Notes under the pieces: generated by a model | Databases searched by the model: none | What the model was told of the DNA's origin: nothing | What the model saw: the letters and a program-made list of their open reading frames with translations, nothing else | Made by a program: the position numbers and the translations under genes | Assembly (NCBI GenBank): GCA_001899065.1 | Contig: MKUZ01000018.1 | Coordinates: forward strand, 278,840-342,839 | DNA length: 64,000 bases | Reading direction: 5' to 3' | Source: Devosia sp. 66-22 | GTDB lineage: Bacteria; Pseudomonadota; Alphaproteobacteria; Rhizobiales; Devosiaceae | Shown: positions 36,535-45,239 of the stretch, piece by piece | Position numbering within the stretch: the stretch's first letter is position 1 | Layout: every line of letters starts with the position of its first letter

Positions 36535-37734
36535 ATGTCGTCGCCCGATCGCGCCGGGGCGTTCTCGCCCGAGCTGCGCGCCTCGATCTTTCACTCGACC
36601 GTGTTCGGATCGACCGGCGTTGCGTCCGCCTATTTCGCCATCTGGCTGAGCGACAAGGGCATCACGCCCGACCAGATCGGCATCATCAATGCCGTGCCTG
36701 TACTGGTGCTGCTGTTCGCCAGCATGCTGATCGGCCGGCTCGCCGACCGCGCCAGCGACTGGCGCGTAATGATCATCTGGCTGTCGATCATTGCCGGCGC
36801 CGGATCGCTGGGGTTCCTGTTCGTCAGCGAGTTCTGGGGCGCCCTGCTGGTCTTTACGCTCTGCTACACCCCGGCAGGGGCGCTGGTGCCCGTGCTCGAC
36901 GCGGCGACGCTGCGCATGACGGAGCGGCGCGGATCCGATTTCGGCTTCGTGCGAGCCTGGGGGACGGTGGGCTACACCATCACCGCGGCACTGACGGGCG
37001 CTCTCATCGGCTGGTTCGGGGCTGTGGTGTTCGTGCCGCTTTTCATCGTCCTGTCGCTACTGCGGACCGGGCTGGCGTTCCAGCTGCCGCGCTTCCGCGC
37101 ACCCGAGCACACCGCGGAGCCGGCTCGCGCCGCGAACGGGCCGACGCTGATGAGCCTGATGCGGCCATGGTTCATCCTGCCCTGCATCGCCTTCGCGCTG
37201 ATCCAGTCGACGCACTTCTTCCTGGGGGCGATGGGAGCGCTGGTTTGGAAGGTCGATGGCATTGCCGAAGGCTGGTTCGGCCCGCTGATCGCCATCAGCG
37301 CTGCCGGCGAGGCCGTCACGATGTTCTTCTGGCGCCGGATCGGCGCGCGCATGTCGGCGCGAACGATGCTGATCATCGCCGGACTTGTCGGCGTGCTTCG
37401 CTGGTTCGCGATGGCTCTCAGCCCCGCGCTGCCGGTGCTCTTCCTGCTCCAGGCGCTGCATGCCATCACGCTGCCCTTCGCCTATTTCGGCATCATGCAC
37501 TTCATCGCCAACTGGGCCGATGAGGACATCGCCACCGAGGCACAGAGCTTCTCCTCGATGCTGACGCAGGGCTTTGCGGTCGTGACGCTGGTGCTGTTCG
37601 GCTGGCTGGTCGGACTGATCGGCGGTGGCGCTTACTTCGTGGCCGCGGGCATGACGCTCGTCGCGGCGCTCCTCGCCTGGTGGTCGGTGCTCCTCCGGCC
37701 GTCGCATGACCGGTCGGAATATCGGCCCGCCTGA
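36535..37734 (+). CDS. MFS transporter (HcaT/nucleoside-symporter type)
   Basis: 399 residues with twelve hydrophobic helices. RASIFHSTVFGSTGVASAYFAIWLSDKGI and the following LLIGRLADRASDWR loop resemble MFS_1-like/3-phenylpropionate permease proteins. Substrate unknown. Single gene, followed by a strong bidirectional hairpin shared with the convergent giant gene. Confidence 0.87.
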   Translation: MSSPDRAGAFSPELRASIFHSTVFGSTGVASAYFAIWLSDKGITPDQIGIINAVPVLVLLFASMLIGRLADRASDWRVMIIWLSIIAGAGSLGFLFVSEFWGALLVFTLCYTPAGALVPVLDAATLRMTERRGSDFGFVRAWGTVGYTITAALTGALIGWFGAVVFVPLFIVLSLLRTGLAFQLPRFRAPEHTAEPARAANGPTLMSLMRPWFILPCIAFALIQSTHFFLGAMGALVWKVDGIAEGWFGPLIAISAAGEAVTMFFWRRIGARMSARTMLIIAGLVGVLRWFAMALSPALPVLFLLQALHAITLPFAYFGIMHFIANWADEDIATEAQSFSSMLTQGFAVVTLVLFGWLVGLIGGGAYFVAAGMTLVAALLAWWSVLLRPSHDRSEYRPA

Positions 37735-37770
37735 ATCCCTTGGCGTCGTGCGTTCAACCGGCACCTGAGC

Positions 37771-37799
37771 AAAAAGAAGGGCCCCGCCGGAGCGGGGCC
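37771..37799 (-). terminator. Intrinsic terminator of the giant coiled-coil gene (also backs the MFS gene)
   Basis: GGCCCCGC (37780-37787) pairs with GCGGGGCC (37792-37799), loop CGGA. Read on the minus strand the stem is followed by CTTCTTTTTG, a good U-run, so it terminates the leftward gene starting at 42631; it can also stop transcripts from the MFS gene. Confidence 0.85.
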
Positions 37800-37828
37800 A
37801 ATTGCCTTGGAGGTCTTCTTCTGAAGCG

Positions 37829-40800
37829 TTAGCCGAGACGGCCGCTGGCGTGGGCCAGCATGGTGTAGACCTTGCCGCGGTCGGAGATGAGGATCGCGCG
37901 GGTCTCGCCCACCGGATCGCCACCCTGCGCAGCGCGCTGCAGCAGCTGTTCGAACTCGGTCATGTAGCTCGCCGCGTTCTTCATGAACTCGGCGTCGCTG
38001 CCGAGCCGGCGCTTGACCTGGTCGAAGGTCGACTGGCCGGTGAGGGTGTAGATGCGGCGCGAGAACACGTTCTGCTCGCCCATCTGGTACTGCTGCCAGG
38101 CCTCGCCGAGAGCTGCCGGATCGATCGCGCGGGCGATCTCGTCGGTGAGCGAGGTGAGGTTCTGCTGCTGCGCCGCGGCTGCGGGCGCAGAGGGCGTGGC
38201 CGGGGTCGTGGCATTGCGCAGCACGTCGCGCAGCCAGCCACCGCCACTTTCCTCGGTCTTGGCCGCCACGGGTGCAGCTTTCGGAGCCTCGGCGACCGGA
38301 GCGGCCACGACACGCGGCGCTTCCGCCACGGTCACGGTGCGCGGCGCCGGCTGCTGCGCCGGAGCGGGGGCAGGACGCGGCGGCTCCGCCGCGCGCGCCG
38401 GCTCGGGGCGCGGCTCGGCCCGCGGCGGGGTCGGGCGGCGGTCGCTGAGGTCGTGCGTGGCCGACTGGGCCCGCACGATGGCGTTGAGCTCGCTGAGCGC
38501 TTCGATCTGCTCGGCAACGACGCGGCGCATCGCGGCGGCGCTGGTCCGGGTCTCCTCGGGCAGCTCCATCACGCCGCGCGCAAGCTCGGACCGCGTGGCT
38601 TCGAGTTCGCTGCCGACCTCCTTGGCGGTTTCGCGCATCGCGGTGGCGGTGTCGTTGAAGCGACGGGTCGCCTCTTCGAGCGCCTGCTGCATTTCGAGGA
38701 TCATCGTCGCCTGGGTCTGGCGGAGGCTGTCGGAAGCCTTTTCGGTTTCGCTCTCGGCGGCGCTCCGGAACTCGGAGAGACGCTCGGTCACGCCCGACGA
38801 CGACGCCTTGAGCGCGTCGGCAACGAGGTTGCCCGAGTTGGAGAGGATGCTGGCGACTTCCGAGCTGGTGTTGGCCAGGGTCGAGGCGAAGCGGGCGCTG
38901 GTGGTCTCCAGGACCTCTTCGACCCTGCCGGTCGAGGTTTCGAGCACTTCCTGGACGCGGGTGGTCGAATTGGAGAGCAGGTTCTCGAACTGGTCGCGCG
39001 AGGAGGCCAGCACACTCTCCACCTGCTGGCTCTGTGCCGCCAGCGTGCTCTCGAGCTGCTGGTTCGAGCTGACGAGGGCCGTTTCGACCTGCTGGCTCTG
39101 GGCGGAGACGATGTTCTCCATCTGCGCACGGGCATCGAGCAGGCGGCGTTCGGTGTCGTTGACGGAGTCGGCGATGGTCTGCGCGAACATCCGCATGCGG
39201 CCGTCGATCTCGTCGGCGCGCGTGGTGAAGCTCTGGGCGAGGGCGTCCATCGCGGCGCGGCGCTCTTCGAGCACATCGAGCGACTGGTTGCCAGCCTGGC
39301 TGAGCGCCGCCGCCGACTGGTCGATCACGGCAACCTCGGAGTTGAGGTTGGTCATCATCGAACCGAAGTCGTCGATCATGCTGCGAACGGTCTGCTGCAG
39401 CGCGCCGACCTGGCTCGCCACGAGCTGGCCGGCCTGTTCGGTCGAGCCCACCGCGTCCCTGACCGTGGCGGAGTAGGCCGCGGTCTGGTTGGCAACCGAG
39501 CTCTCGAGCTGGGCAAGGCTGGTGTTCGCCGACTCGAGCACCTGCTGCAGGATGGTGTTGGACTGGTTGAGCCGGGTGAGCGCCTCGTTGGCGTCCGTAA
39601 GGATGCGGCTCGAGGTGGCGGACATGAGCTGCTCGGCCTGCGCGGCAGAGGAGGTGAGAGCCTCCTGCAGCACATTGCCATGCGAGCGCAGCATGCTTTC
39701 GAGCTGTTCGGAACGCTGTTCCACGAGAGCGGCCAGCGAGTCCGACTGCGAGGTGACCGTCTGGCTGAGGGCGCTGACGCGGGTCTCGATGGCGTCGGTC
39801 GCTGCGACCGCCTTGATCGAGATGAGCTCGTCGATCGAGCGCGAGGCGGTCTGGATCTGCTCCAGGGCCTGGCGCACATGGGTGTCCATGCGGTCGGCGG
39901 TCTCGGCCACATCGAGCGTGATGTTGGCCGTCGCCGCGACGATGCGCTTGCTGATGGTCTCTTCGATCCGGTCGGCGCCGGCCTCGAGGTCGGCCATCGA
40001 CTGCACCAGGGCCGTGTTGATCGCCGTGTTGAGCGAAGCCAGGCGCTCGGCCGTGATATCGGCGCGCGCGGTGATGGCCTCGGGCAGGGTGCCCAGCCGC
40101 TGGTCGACCATGTCGGTGATCGCCTTGCGGGCCGAGTTGACACCAGTCTCGATGATATCGGCGGCTTTGCGGGCGCTGTCGCCCACGGTGGCGGCGGCGC
40201 CGTCGATCCGGGCGGTCACGCCGCTTTCAGCATCGGCGATGCGGAGGATGGCGGAGTCGATGCCGCGACCGAGGTTGTCGTTGACCTCCGCCACCTTGCT
40301 GGCGATGAGCGTCGACACGGCGGTGGCGCGGTCAGCCATGATGTCGGTGACCGAGCGGAGGCTCGAGTCGATCTTGTCGCGAGCGCCGGTGCCCTGCGCG
40401 TCGATCGTGCGGGCAAGCTCCATCGTGCGGTCGCCGATAGCTGCTGCCACGGCTGCGGTGTGCGTGCCGAGCACTTCGCCCAGCTGCTGCGTGCGGGTGT
40501 TGAGCGCTTCGCTCAATTCAGACGAACGCGTGCCGACGGTTGAGGCCAGCATCTGGGTGCGCTGGTCGAGCGTTGCGGCGAGGGCGTTGTGCTGCTGTTC
40601 GAGCGTCTGGCTCAGCGTATCGAAGCGGCTGTCGAAGGCCGTGCCGATCTGCGCCGTGTGCGTGGTGAGCGCGTTGTCGAGCAGGGTCGTGCGGCCCTGG
40701 AGGATTTCGTTGATCTCGCTGGCGCGGCCGAGCAGGGTCTCGCCCAGTTCGTTCGTGCGCGAGGCAACGGCGTCCGCGAGTTCTCCGGTGCGGGTCGAGA

Positions 40801-42631
40801 GGGTGTCGGTGAGCGCCTGGGTGCGGCCATCGAGGGCGTCGGCCAGGATCTGCGAGTGACCTTCGAGCGCGTCGGACATTTCGCGCGAGCGATTGCCGAT
40901 GACTTCGGTGATCTGCTTGGACCGCTGTCCGAGCGTTTCGATCATCTCGCGGGTGCGCTGCGAAACGATGTCGTTGAAGTGGCCGGACTTCTCGTCCAGC
41001 GCCATTTCGAGCACGTTGGCGCGGGCAGCGAAGCTTGCATTGTGCTTTTCGAGCGCCGCAACGAGCTTCTCACCCTTGTCGCCGACGACGCCGTCGAGGG
41101 CCTGGAGGCGCGTGTCGATGACGACGGCGATCTCATCGAGGCGGGCATCGAACTGGGTGAGGTTCTGCGAGCCGGCGCCCATCAGGGTCACGCGGGCGCG
41201 TTCGGTGGTGTCGTCCAGCGCGCCGCTCAGTTCGATCATCGCGGTCTGGAGCTTGCTCTCCATCGCGTTGACCTGGATCGAGATCGCCTCGTCGAGCTGC
41301 TTGCTGAGATTGCCCAGCAGGCCCTCGGCCTCGTGCGTACGCGCCGAGATATCGGTGGCGATGCGGCTGCCGATCATGTCGAGCGAGGATGACACCTCGT
41401 GACCGCGGTCGCGGAGCTGGTCGAGCAGGGTGATGCCACCCTGGCTGAGCAGCTTGGCGAGCGACGAGGTGCGGTTCTCGATCGCTTCGGCGAGCGTGTT
41501 GCCGCGGCCATCGAGCGCTTCGGTGAGCGCGTTGATGCGGCCGTCGATGATGGTGGAAAATTCCTGGGTGCGGTTCTCGAAGGCGCCGGTGATGGTGCCG
41601 GCGCGGTCTTCGAGCGTGATGTTGAGGCGGCTGGCGCTGTCGTCGAGGGCGCTCAGCAGGTGGCTGGTGCGCTGGTCGATCAGCGACACGAAGGACTCGG
41701 TGCGCTCGCCGAAGGCGCCGTTGAGCGAATTGCCAGCAGTTTCGAGCGCCTTGGTCAAATTGCCGCCGGACTCGACGATCGTGCCGGCGATGCGCTGGCT
41801 GATCATGTCGAGGTCGAACACGAGGCCGGTGTGGCTCTCGGTGATGGCTTCGCGCACGCGCTCGGTATTGGTGATCACCGCTTCGCGCTGGCTGGCCAGT
41901 TCCTGGATCAGCGCGCGCATGCGGGATTCGTTGTCGGAGTAGGTGCGCTCGAGGGCGGTGACCTCGTTGTGGATCATCACTTCGAGCTCGCCGGCGCGGG
42001 AGAGGGCGCGCTCGAGCCCGTCACCCAGCGCATTCACCTCGCGGCGGACGGCCTGGCCGACCGAGGCAACCTTCTCGGAAGCGGTCGTTTCGGGCTCGGC
42101 GAGACGGATCGCAGCATGCGTCACGGCCGTCGCGGCGTTGCGCAGGTCCTGCGCGCGACGGATGAGCGTGGCGATGGCGAAGAAGGCGAAGACCGGGATG
42201 GCGGCGAGCGCGATCAGGCCGATGAAGTCGTTGGAGCCCCAGAACGACGAACTGCCGAGCTGGCTGCCATTGCGGATGATGCCGATGCCCAGGATGGCGG
42301 CGACCCAGACGATCGACACGATGACGGCGACGAAGCTGGGGGTCGAGTTGGACCGCGACTGCAGACCGTAGAGGATGCGCGAGCCCTGGAAACGGTCGTC
42401 ATTGGCGACCGATCCGGACATCGCCGCCTGCTTGTCGGCAACGCGGGCGCGTTCGGCGCGCGAACCGGCGCGGGGGCCCTGCGGCTGCATGGAGGGAGAT
42501 TGTGGTTCGTCCCGCAGATCGGGAGCGGCCGGCTCGGAGCTGTCGCCGAAGACGGAGTCTTTGAGAGCGTCCTCAACCGCGGAGAATGCGAGGGTTGCGG
42601 GATCTTCCTGGGTGCTCGATTTCTTCGCCAT
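37829..42631 (-). CDS. Giant apolipoprotein-like coiled-coil membrane protein (growth-pole-ring-like)
   Basis: 1600 residues. A disordered N-terminus (1-95) is followed by two membrane helices (about 99-119 and 136-157), then about 1150 residues of near-unbroken amphipathic helix, a Pro/Ala-rich linker (about 1390-1450) and a small C-terminal domain. The helix is built on 11-residue repeats of the form R-T-x-x-L-x-x-x-L-x-x; residues 559-745 hold 17 in a row, and other runs occur at 310-500 and about 1170-1270. Size, N-terminal anchor and apolipoprotein-like helix match the Rhizobiales GPR protein of Agrobacterium, which forms a ring at the growth pole. Homology is inferred from architecture. 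CtrA boxes lie upstream. Confidence 0.85.
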   Translation of the reverse strand: MAKKSSTQEDPATLAFSAVEDALKDSVFGDSSEPAAPDLRDEPQSPSMQPQGPRAGSRAERARVADKQAAMSGSVANDDRFQGSRILYGLQSRSNSTPSFVAVIVSIVWVAAILGIGIIRNGSQLGSSSFWGSNDFIGLIALAAIPVFAFFAIATLIRRAQDLRNAATAVTHAAIRLAEPETTASEKVASVGQAVRREVNALGDGLERALSRAGELEVMIHNEVTALERTYSDNESRMRALIQELASQREAVITNTERVREAITESHTGLVFDLDMISQRIAGTIVESGGNLTKALETAGNSLNGAFGERTESFVSLIDQRTSHLLSALDDSASRLNITLEDRAGTITGAFENRTQEFSTIIDGRINALTEALDGRGNTLAEAIENRTSSLAKLLSQGGITLLDQLRDRGHEVSSSLDMIGSRIATDISARTHEAEGLLGNLSKQLDEAISIQVNAMESKLQTAMIELSGALDDTTERARVTLMGAGSQNLTQFDARLDEIAVVIDTRLQALDGVVGDKGEKLVAALEKHNASFAARANVLEMALDEKSGHFNDIVSQRTREMIETLGQRSKQITEVIGNRSREMSDALEGHSQILADALDGRTQALTDTLSTRTGELADAVASRTNELGETLLGRASEINEILQGRTTLLDNALTTHTAQIGTAFDSRFDTLSQTLEQQHNALAATLDQRTQMLASTVGTRSSELSEALNTRTQQLGEVLGTHTAAVAAAIGDRTMELARTIDAQGTGARDKIDSSLRSVTDIMADRATAVSTLIASKVAEVNDNLGRGIDSAILRIADAESGVTARIDGAAATVGDSARKAADIIETGVNSARKAITDMVDQRLGTLPEAITARADITAERLASLNTAINTALVQSMADLEAGADRIEETISKRIVAATANITLDVAETADRMDTHVRQALEQIQTASRSIDELISIKAVAATDAIETRVSALSQTVTSQSDSLAALVEQRSEQLESMLRSHGNVLQEALTSSAAQAEQLMSATSSRILTDANEALTRLNQSNTILQQVLESANTSLAQLESSVANQTAAYSATVRDAVGSTEQAGQLVASQVGALQQTVRSMIDDFGSMMTNLNSEVAVIDQSAAALSQAGNQSLDVLEERRAAMDALAQSFTTRADEIDGRMRMFAQTIADSVNDTERRLLDARAQMENIVSAQSQQVETALVSSNQQLESTLAAQSQQVESVLASSRDQFENLLSNSTTRVQEVLETSTGRVEEVLETTSARFASTLANTSSEVASILSNSGNLVADALKASSSGVTERLSEFRSAAESETEKASDSLRQTQATMILEMQQALEEATRRFNDTATAMRETAKEVGSELEATRSELARGVMELPEETRTSAAAMRRVVAEQIEALSELNAIVRAQSATHDLSDRRPTPPRAEPRPEPARAAEPPRPAPAPAQQPAPRTVTVAEAPRVVAAPVAEAPKAAPVAAKTEESGGGWLRDVLRNATTPATPSAPAAAAQQQNLTSLTDEIARAIDPAALGEAWQQYQMGEQNVFSRRIYTLTGQSTFDQVKRRLGSDAEFMKNAASYMTEFEQLLQRAAQGGDPVGETRAILISDRGKVYTMLAHASGRLG
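40397..40957 (-). repeat. Seventeen consecutive 11-residue (33-bp) coding repeats
   Basis: Inside the giant gene, residues 559-745 split cleanly into 17 units of 11, for example RTREMIETLGQ, RTQALTDTLST, RTGELADAVAS, RTTLLDNALTT, RTQMLASTVGT. Arg or His leads most units and hydrophobic residues fall at positions 5 and 9. The DNA copies are diverged, so the repeat is old rather than a recent expansion. Confidence 0.85.
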
Positions 42632-42828
42632 ACTCTTACAACTCTCACGTCGGCTGTTTGCGACTAGGACGGCAGGTCGAGTTGTAATGCACCGGGCCCT
42701 GTTTCAGGACTCCGGAACATTTGGGTAAAAAGCGAATCAAATTGCCCCGCCATTGACCCCAACCCCGCACCGCCGCGCGCCGGGTATGCCTCAACATACA
42801 TTCAATTTGAGGCAAACCGAGCGGGAAC

Positions 42829-42843
42829 TTAAGCAAAGGTTAA
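42829..42843. promoter_or_regulatory. Perfect CtrA binding site TTAA-N7-TTAA
   Basis: TTAA (42829-42832), seven bases, TTAA (42840-42843), identical to the consensus of the alphaproteobacterial cell-cycle regulator CtrA. It is 198 bases from the giant-gene start and 135 bases from the Hpt start. Confidence 0.65.
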
Positions 42844-42896
42844 TTTGGGCGGTTTGGAGGCGGTTGCCGCAATTGGTTGGATTGCAACGATCGCTC

Positions 42897-42911
42897 TTAA
42901 GGCCCGATTCA
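42897..42911. promoter_or_regulatory. Second CtrA-like site TTAA-N7-TTCA
   Basis: TTAA (42897-42900), seven bases, TTCA (42908-42911): one mismatch from the CtrA consensus with the correct spacing, 68 bases from the perfect site and 67 bases before the Hpt start. Confidence 0.45.
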
Positions 42912-42977
42912 TCCGGATTTCCTAGGCTTTGCACGACTGCCAGAACGGCAGGTGTAGAGTGCGTGTGAGGCAGGATT

Positions 42978-43373
42978 ATGCGTGGCGACAACACGGCCAA
43001 GGCCGCTGAGTTCGAGGCTACCGAGCCCGAGATTCGCCGACCCATCGACATGGAGCATCTGAGCCGCCAGACGCTGGGCGACCCCGGACTCGAAGAGGAG
43101 GTACTGCGCCTCTTCGACCAGATGACTCACACCTATTACGAGCGCCTCGAGATCAGCACGAGCGTGGACGAGCTGCTGCGCAACCTCCACACGCTCAAAG
43201 GAGCGGCAGCCGGCGTCGGTGCGTTCGGTCTGGCCGAGCTGGCACGGGTCGCCGAGCAGGAGCTGCGCGAAGGCGCGCCGGTCAATCCGGAGCGGATCGA
43301 CGATCTCGCCGTGGCCGTGCAGGAAGTCTCGGCTTTCATCGGCGACCGGCTGAGGGCTGCCGAGGCGGCATAA
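42978..43373 (+). CDS. Hpt-domain phosphotransfer protein
   Basis: 131 residues. A single helical Hpt domain from about residue 25 to 125, with the phosphorylatable His71 in the block LLRNLHTLKGAAAGVG, the HxxKG signature. Lacks kinase and receiver domains, so it must shuttle phosphate between separate two-component proteins. It is divergent from the growth-pole-type gene and shares CtrA-box control, suggesting a link to cell-cycle phosphorelays; it is not ChpT, which is a longer pseudo-kinase. ATG 43050 is a weaker alternative start. Confidence 0.9.
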   Translation: MRGDNTAKAAEFEATEPEIRRPIDMEHLSRQTLGDPGLEEEVLRLFDQMTHTYYERLEISTSVDELLRNLHTLKGAAAGVGAFGLAELARVAEQELREGAPVNPERIDDLAVAVQEVSAFIGDRLRAAEAA

Positions 43374-43431
43374 CTGACCCGCCAAAGGCTCGGCTTGCGG
43401 GACCTGAGGGCCCCGCGATATATGCCGCGAC

Positions 43432-43752
43432 ATGCCCAAGATCACATTCATCGAAGCCAACGGCACCGAGTATGTCACGGAGGCCGAGAACGGCTCGACC
43501 GTGATGGAAACCGCCATCATGAACGGGGTGCCGGGGATCATCGCGGAGTGCGGCGGCGCCTGCACCTGCGCGACCTGCCACGCCTATGTGGACGAGGCGT
43601 TTGTCGACATCGTCGGGCCGCCCTCCATGATGGAGGAGGACATGCTGGACTTCGCCTTCGAGGTGAAGCCCAACAGCCGGCTGAGCTGCCAGATCAAGGT
43701 GCGTGACGAGCTCGACGGACTGATCATGCGCGTGCCCTCGCGGCAGGGGTAG
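43432..43752 (+). CDS. [2Fe-2S] ferredoxin (first copy)
   Basis: 106 residues of adrenodoxin/FdxB type. Cluster ligands are Cys40, Cys46, Cys49 and Cys86 (C-X5-C-X2-C-X36-C), seen in [17 protein letters not shown] and RLSCQI. The acidic [13 protein letters not shown] helix is the usual partner-docking face. Lies 138 bases before cysG, possibly in the same unit of function; a second ferredoxin sits at the far end of the sulfur locus. Confidence 0.92.
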   Translation: MPKITFIEANGTEYVTEAENGSTVMETAIMNGVPGIIAECGGACTCATCHAYVDEAFVDIVGPPSMMEEDMLDFAFEVKPNSRLSCQIKVRDELDGLIMRVPSRQG

Positions 43753-43819
43753 GCCATTCCATCAGAAGGCCTCCGCGGATGACGGCATTCCATGCCGAGG
43801 CGGCGTAAGGGAAAATGTA

Positions 43820-43842
43820 AAGCTATTGTATTTCAATAGCTT
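43820..43842. promoter_or_regulatory. Perfect 9-bp palindromic operator before cysG
   Basis: AAGCTATTG (43820-43828) and CAATAGCTT (43834-43842) form a perfect inverted repeat with a 5-base centre. It overlaps the proposed -35 of the cysG promoter, as a repressor site would. Confidence 0.55.
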
Positions 43843-43869
43843 GTCGTGAAACCCCGAAGTCGCTTATAG
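43841..43869 (+). promoter_or_regulatory. Probable promoter of the cysG operon
   Basis: TTGTCG (43841-43846) and TTATAG (43864-43869) with a 17-base spacer, 20 bases before the cysG ATG. The first two bases belong to the palindrome. Confidence 0.5.
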
Positions 43870-43889
43870 AGCCGCCCGAAAGGCCATGA

Positions 43890-45239
43890 ATGGGTGAGCT
43901 GAACACATTCCCGGTAAGCTACAAGGTCAAGGGCAAGCGCATCGTCATCGTCGGCGGTGGAGAAGAAGCCCTCAACAAAGCCCGGTTGGCCATTATGACG
44001 ACTGCTTCAGTCGTCATTATTTCCGAGGCGATATCCTCGAAAGAACTGTACGAAGTCGGTGCGGAAATCGTCGGACGTTTCGAAACGTCTGTGCTCGACG
44101 ACACGGCGCTGGTGTTCGTCGCCGAGACCGGAATTCTCGCCGAGCAGGTGAAAGCGGAAGCGCGGTCGCGCGGCATTCCGGTCAATGTCGTCGACGTGCC
44201 TGGCGAGTGCGATTTCTACACGCCCTCCATCATCGACCGGGCGCCGCTGACGGTGGCGATCTCGACCGAAGGCGATGCGCCGGTGCTGGCGCGGCTGGTG
44301 CGGGCAAAGATCGAGGCCCTGCTGTCGCCCGATCTCGGCCGCGTGGCACGGCTCGCCGGATCGCTGCGCGAGCGCGTCGCCGATGCGCTGGGGAAGGTGC
44401 AGGCCAAACGCTTCTACGAAGACCTGGTGACCGGTGTCGGCGAACCCGAAGTGCTGCTCGAGGCGCATGCAGGCGAAGCGGCCGGCGAGGTCTGGTTGAT
44501 CGGCGCGGGGCCGGGGGCCGAAGACCTGCTGACGCTGCGGGCGCAGCGCCTGCTGCAGGCCGCCGACGTCATCGTCCATGACCAGCTCGTTCCCGATGCG
44601 GTCATCGAGATGGGGCGCCGCGATGCCGAGCGCATTCCGGTGGGCAAGAAGAAGGGGCACCACTCCTTCACCCAGGCGCAGATCAATACGCTGCTGGTGC
44701 GCCTCGCCCGCGAGGGCAAGCGCGTTGCGCGGCTCAAGTCGGGCGATCCGATGGTGCTTGGCCGCGCCGGCGAGGAACTCGCGGCGCTGCGCAAGGCCGG
44801 CATCGGCTACCAGATCGTGCCGGGCATCAGCGCGGCGATGGCCGCGGCGGCCGATACGGCGACGCCGGTGACGCTGCGTAAGGTGTCGCCGGGCGTGCTG
44901 TTCGCGACGGCGCACGGGGCCCAGAGCGAGGAACTCGACCATTGGGCAGCGCTGGCGTCGTCGGGGGTGACGCTCGGGCTCTATATGGGCAAGTCGATCG
45001 CGGCGGGCACGGCGGGCAAGCTCATCGGGCGCGGCATGAACCCTTCATTACCCATCGGCATCGTCGTCAATGCGGGGCGCAGGGAACGTTCATTGTACCG
45101 CGGTAGTCTCGGCGACCTCGCGACGGGCGACCTCGCGATGGAAGACGGGCCGGCGATCATCTTTGTGGGCGAAGCGGTTGCCCATGGCGACTGGGCCGAG
45201 GCGGCCGACCTCGCCGAGCGGACATACAAGGTGGCGTGA
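43890..45239 (+). CDS. cysG: Siroheme synthase (uroporphyrinogen-III methyltransferase fused to precorrin-2 dehydrogenase/ferrochelatase)
   Basis: 449 residues. N-terminal CysG_B part (1 to about 160) with the NAD-binding IVIVGGGEEALNKARLA; C-terminal SUMT part (about 200-445) with WLIGAGPGAEDLLTLRAQRLL, HDQLVP, KSGDPMVLGRAGEE and VPGISAA. Makes siroheme, the cofactor of the sulfite reductase encoded two genes later. Heads a run of four coupled genes; its stop shares bases with the DUF2849 start. Confidence 0.95.
   Translation: MGELNTFPVSYKVKGKRIVIVGGGEEALNKARLAIMTTASVVIISEAISSKELYEVGAEIVGRFETSVLDDTALVFVAETGILAEQVKAEARSRGIPVNVVDVPGECDFYTPSIIDRAPLTVAISTEGDAPVLARLVRAKIEALLSPDLGRVARLAGSLRERVADALGKVQAKRFYEDLVTGVGEPEVLLEAHAGEAAGEVWLIGAGPGAEDLLTLRAQRLLQAADVIVHDQLVPDAVIEMGRRDAERIPVGKKKGHHSFTQAQINTLLVRLAREGKRVARLKSGDPMVLGRAGEELAALRKAGIGYQIVPGISAAMAAAADTATPVTLRKVSPGVLFATAHGAQSEELDHWAALASSGVTLGLYMGKSIAAGTAGKLIGRGMNPSLPIGIVVNAGRRERSLYRGSLGDLATGDLAMEDGPAIIFVGEAVAHGDWAEAADLAERTYKVA

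Larger units (their letters stand above)
42632..42977. promoter_or_regulatory. 346-bp divergent control region between giant gene and Hpt gene
   Basis: The longest gene-free stretch in the window, richer in A and T than its surroundings. It holds a perfect CtrA box and a near-match (listed separately) and must contain both divergent promoters. I see no small gene or RNA structure in it. Confidence 0.6.

Noticed and set aside
37802-40543. Long rightward open frame (over 900 codons) across the giant gene, and several other long open frames on that strand
   Set aside because: They are antisense images of the repetitive leftward gene. Composition is Arg/Gly/His-rich without any domain, and the leftward frame has helices, anchors and a terminator.
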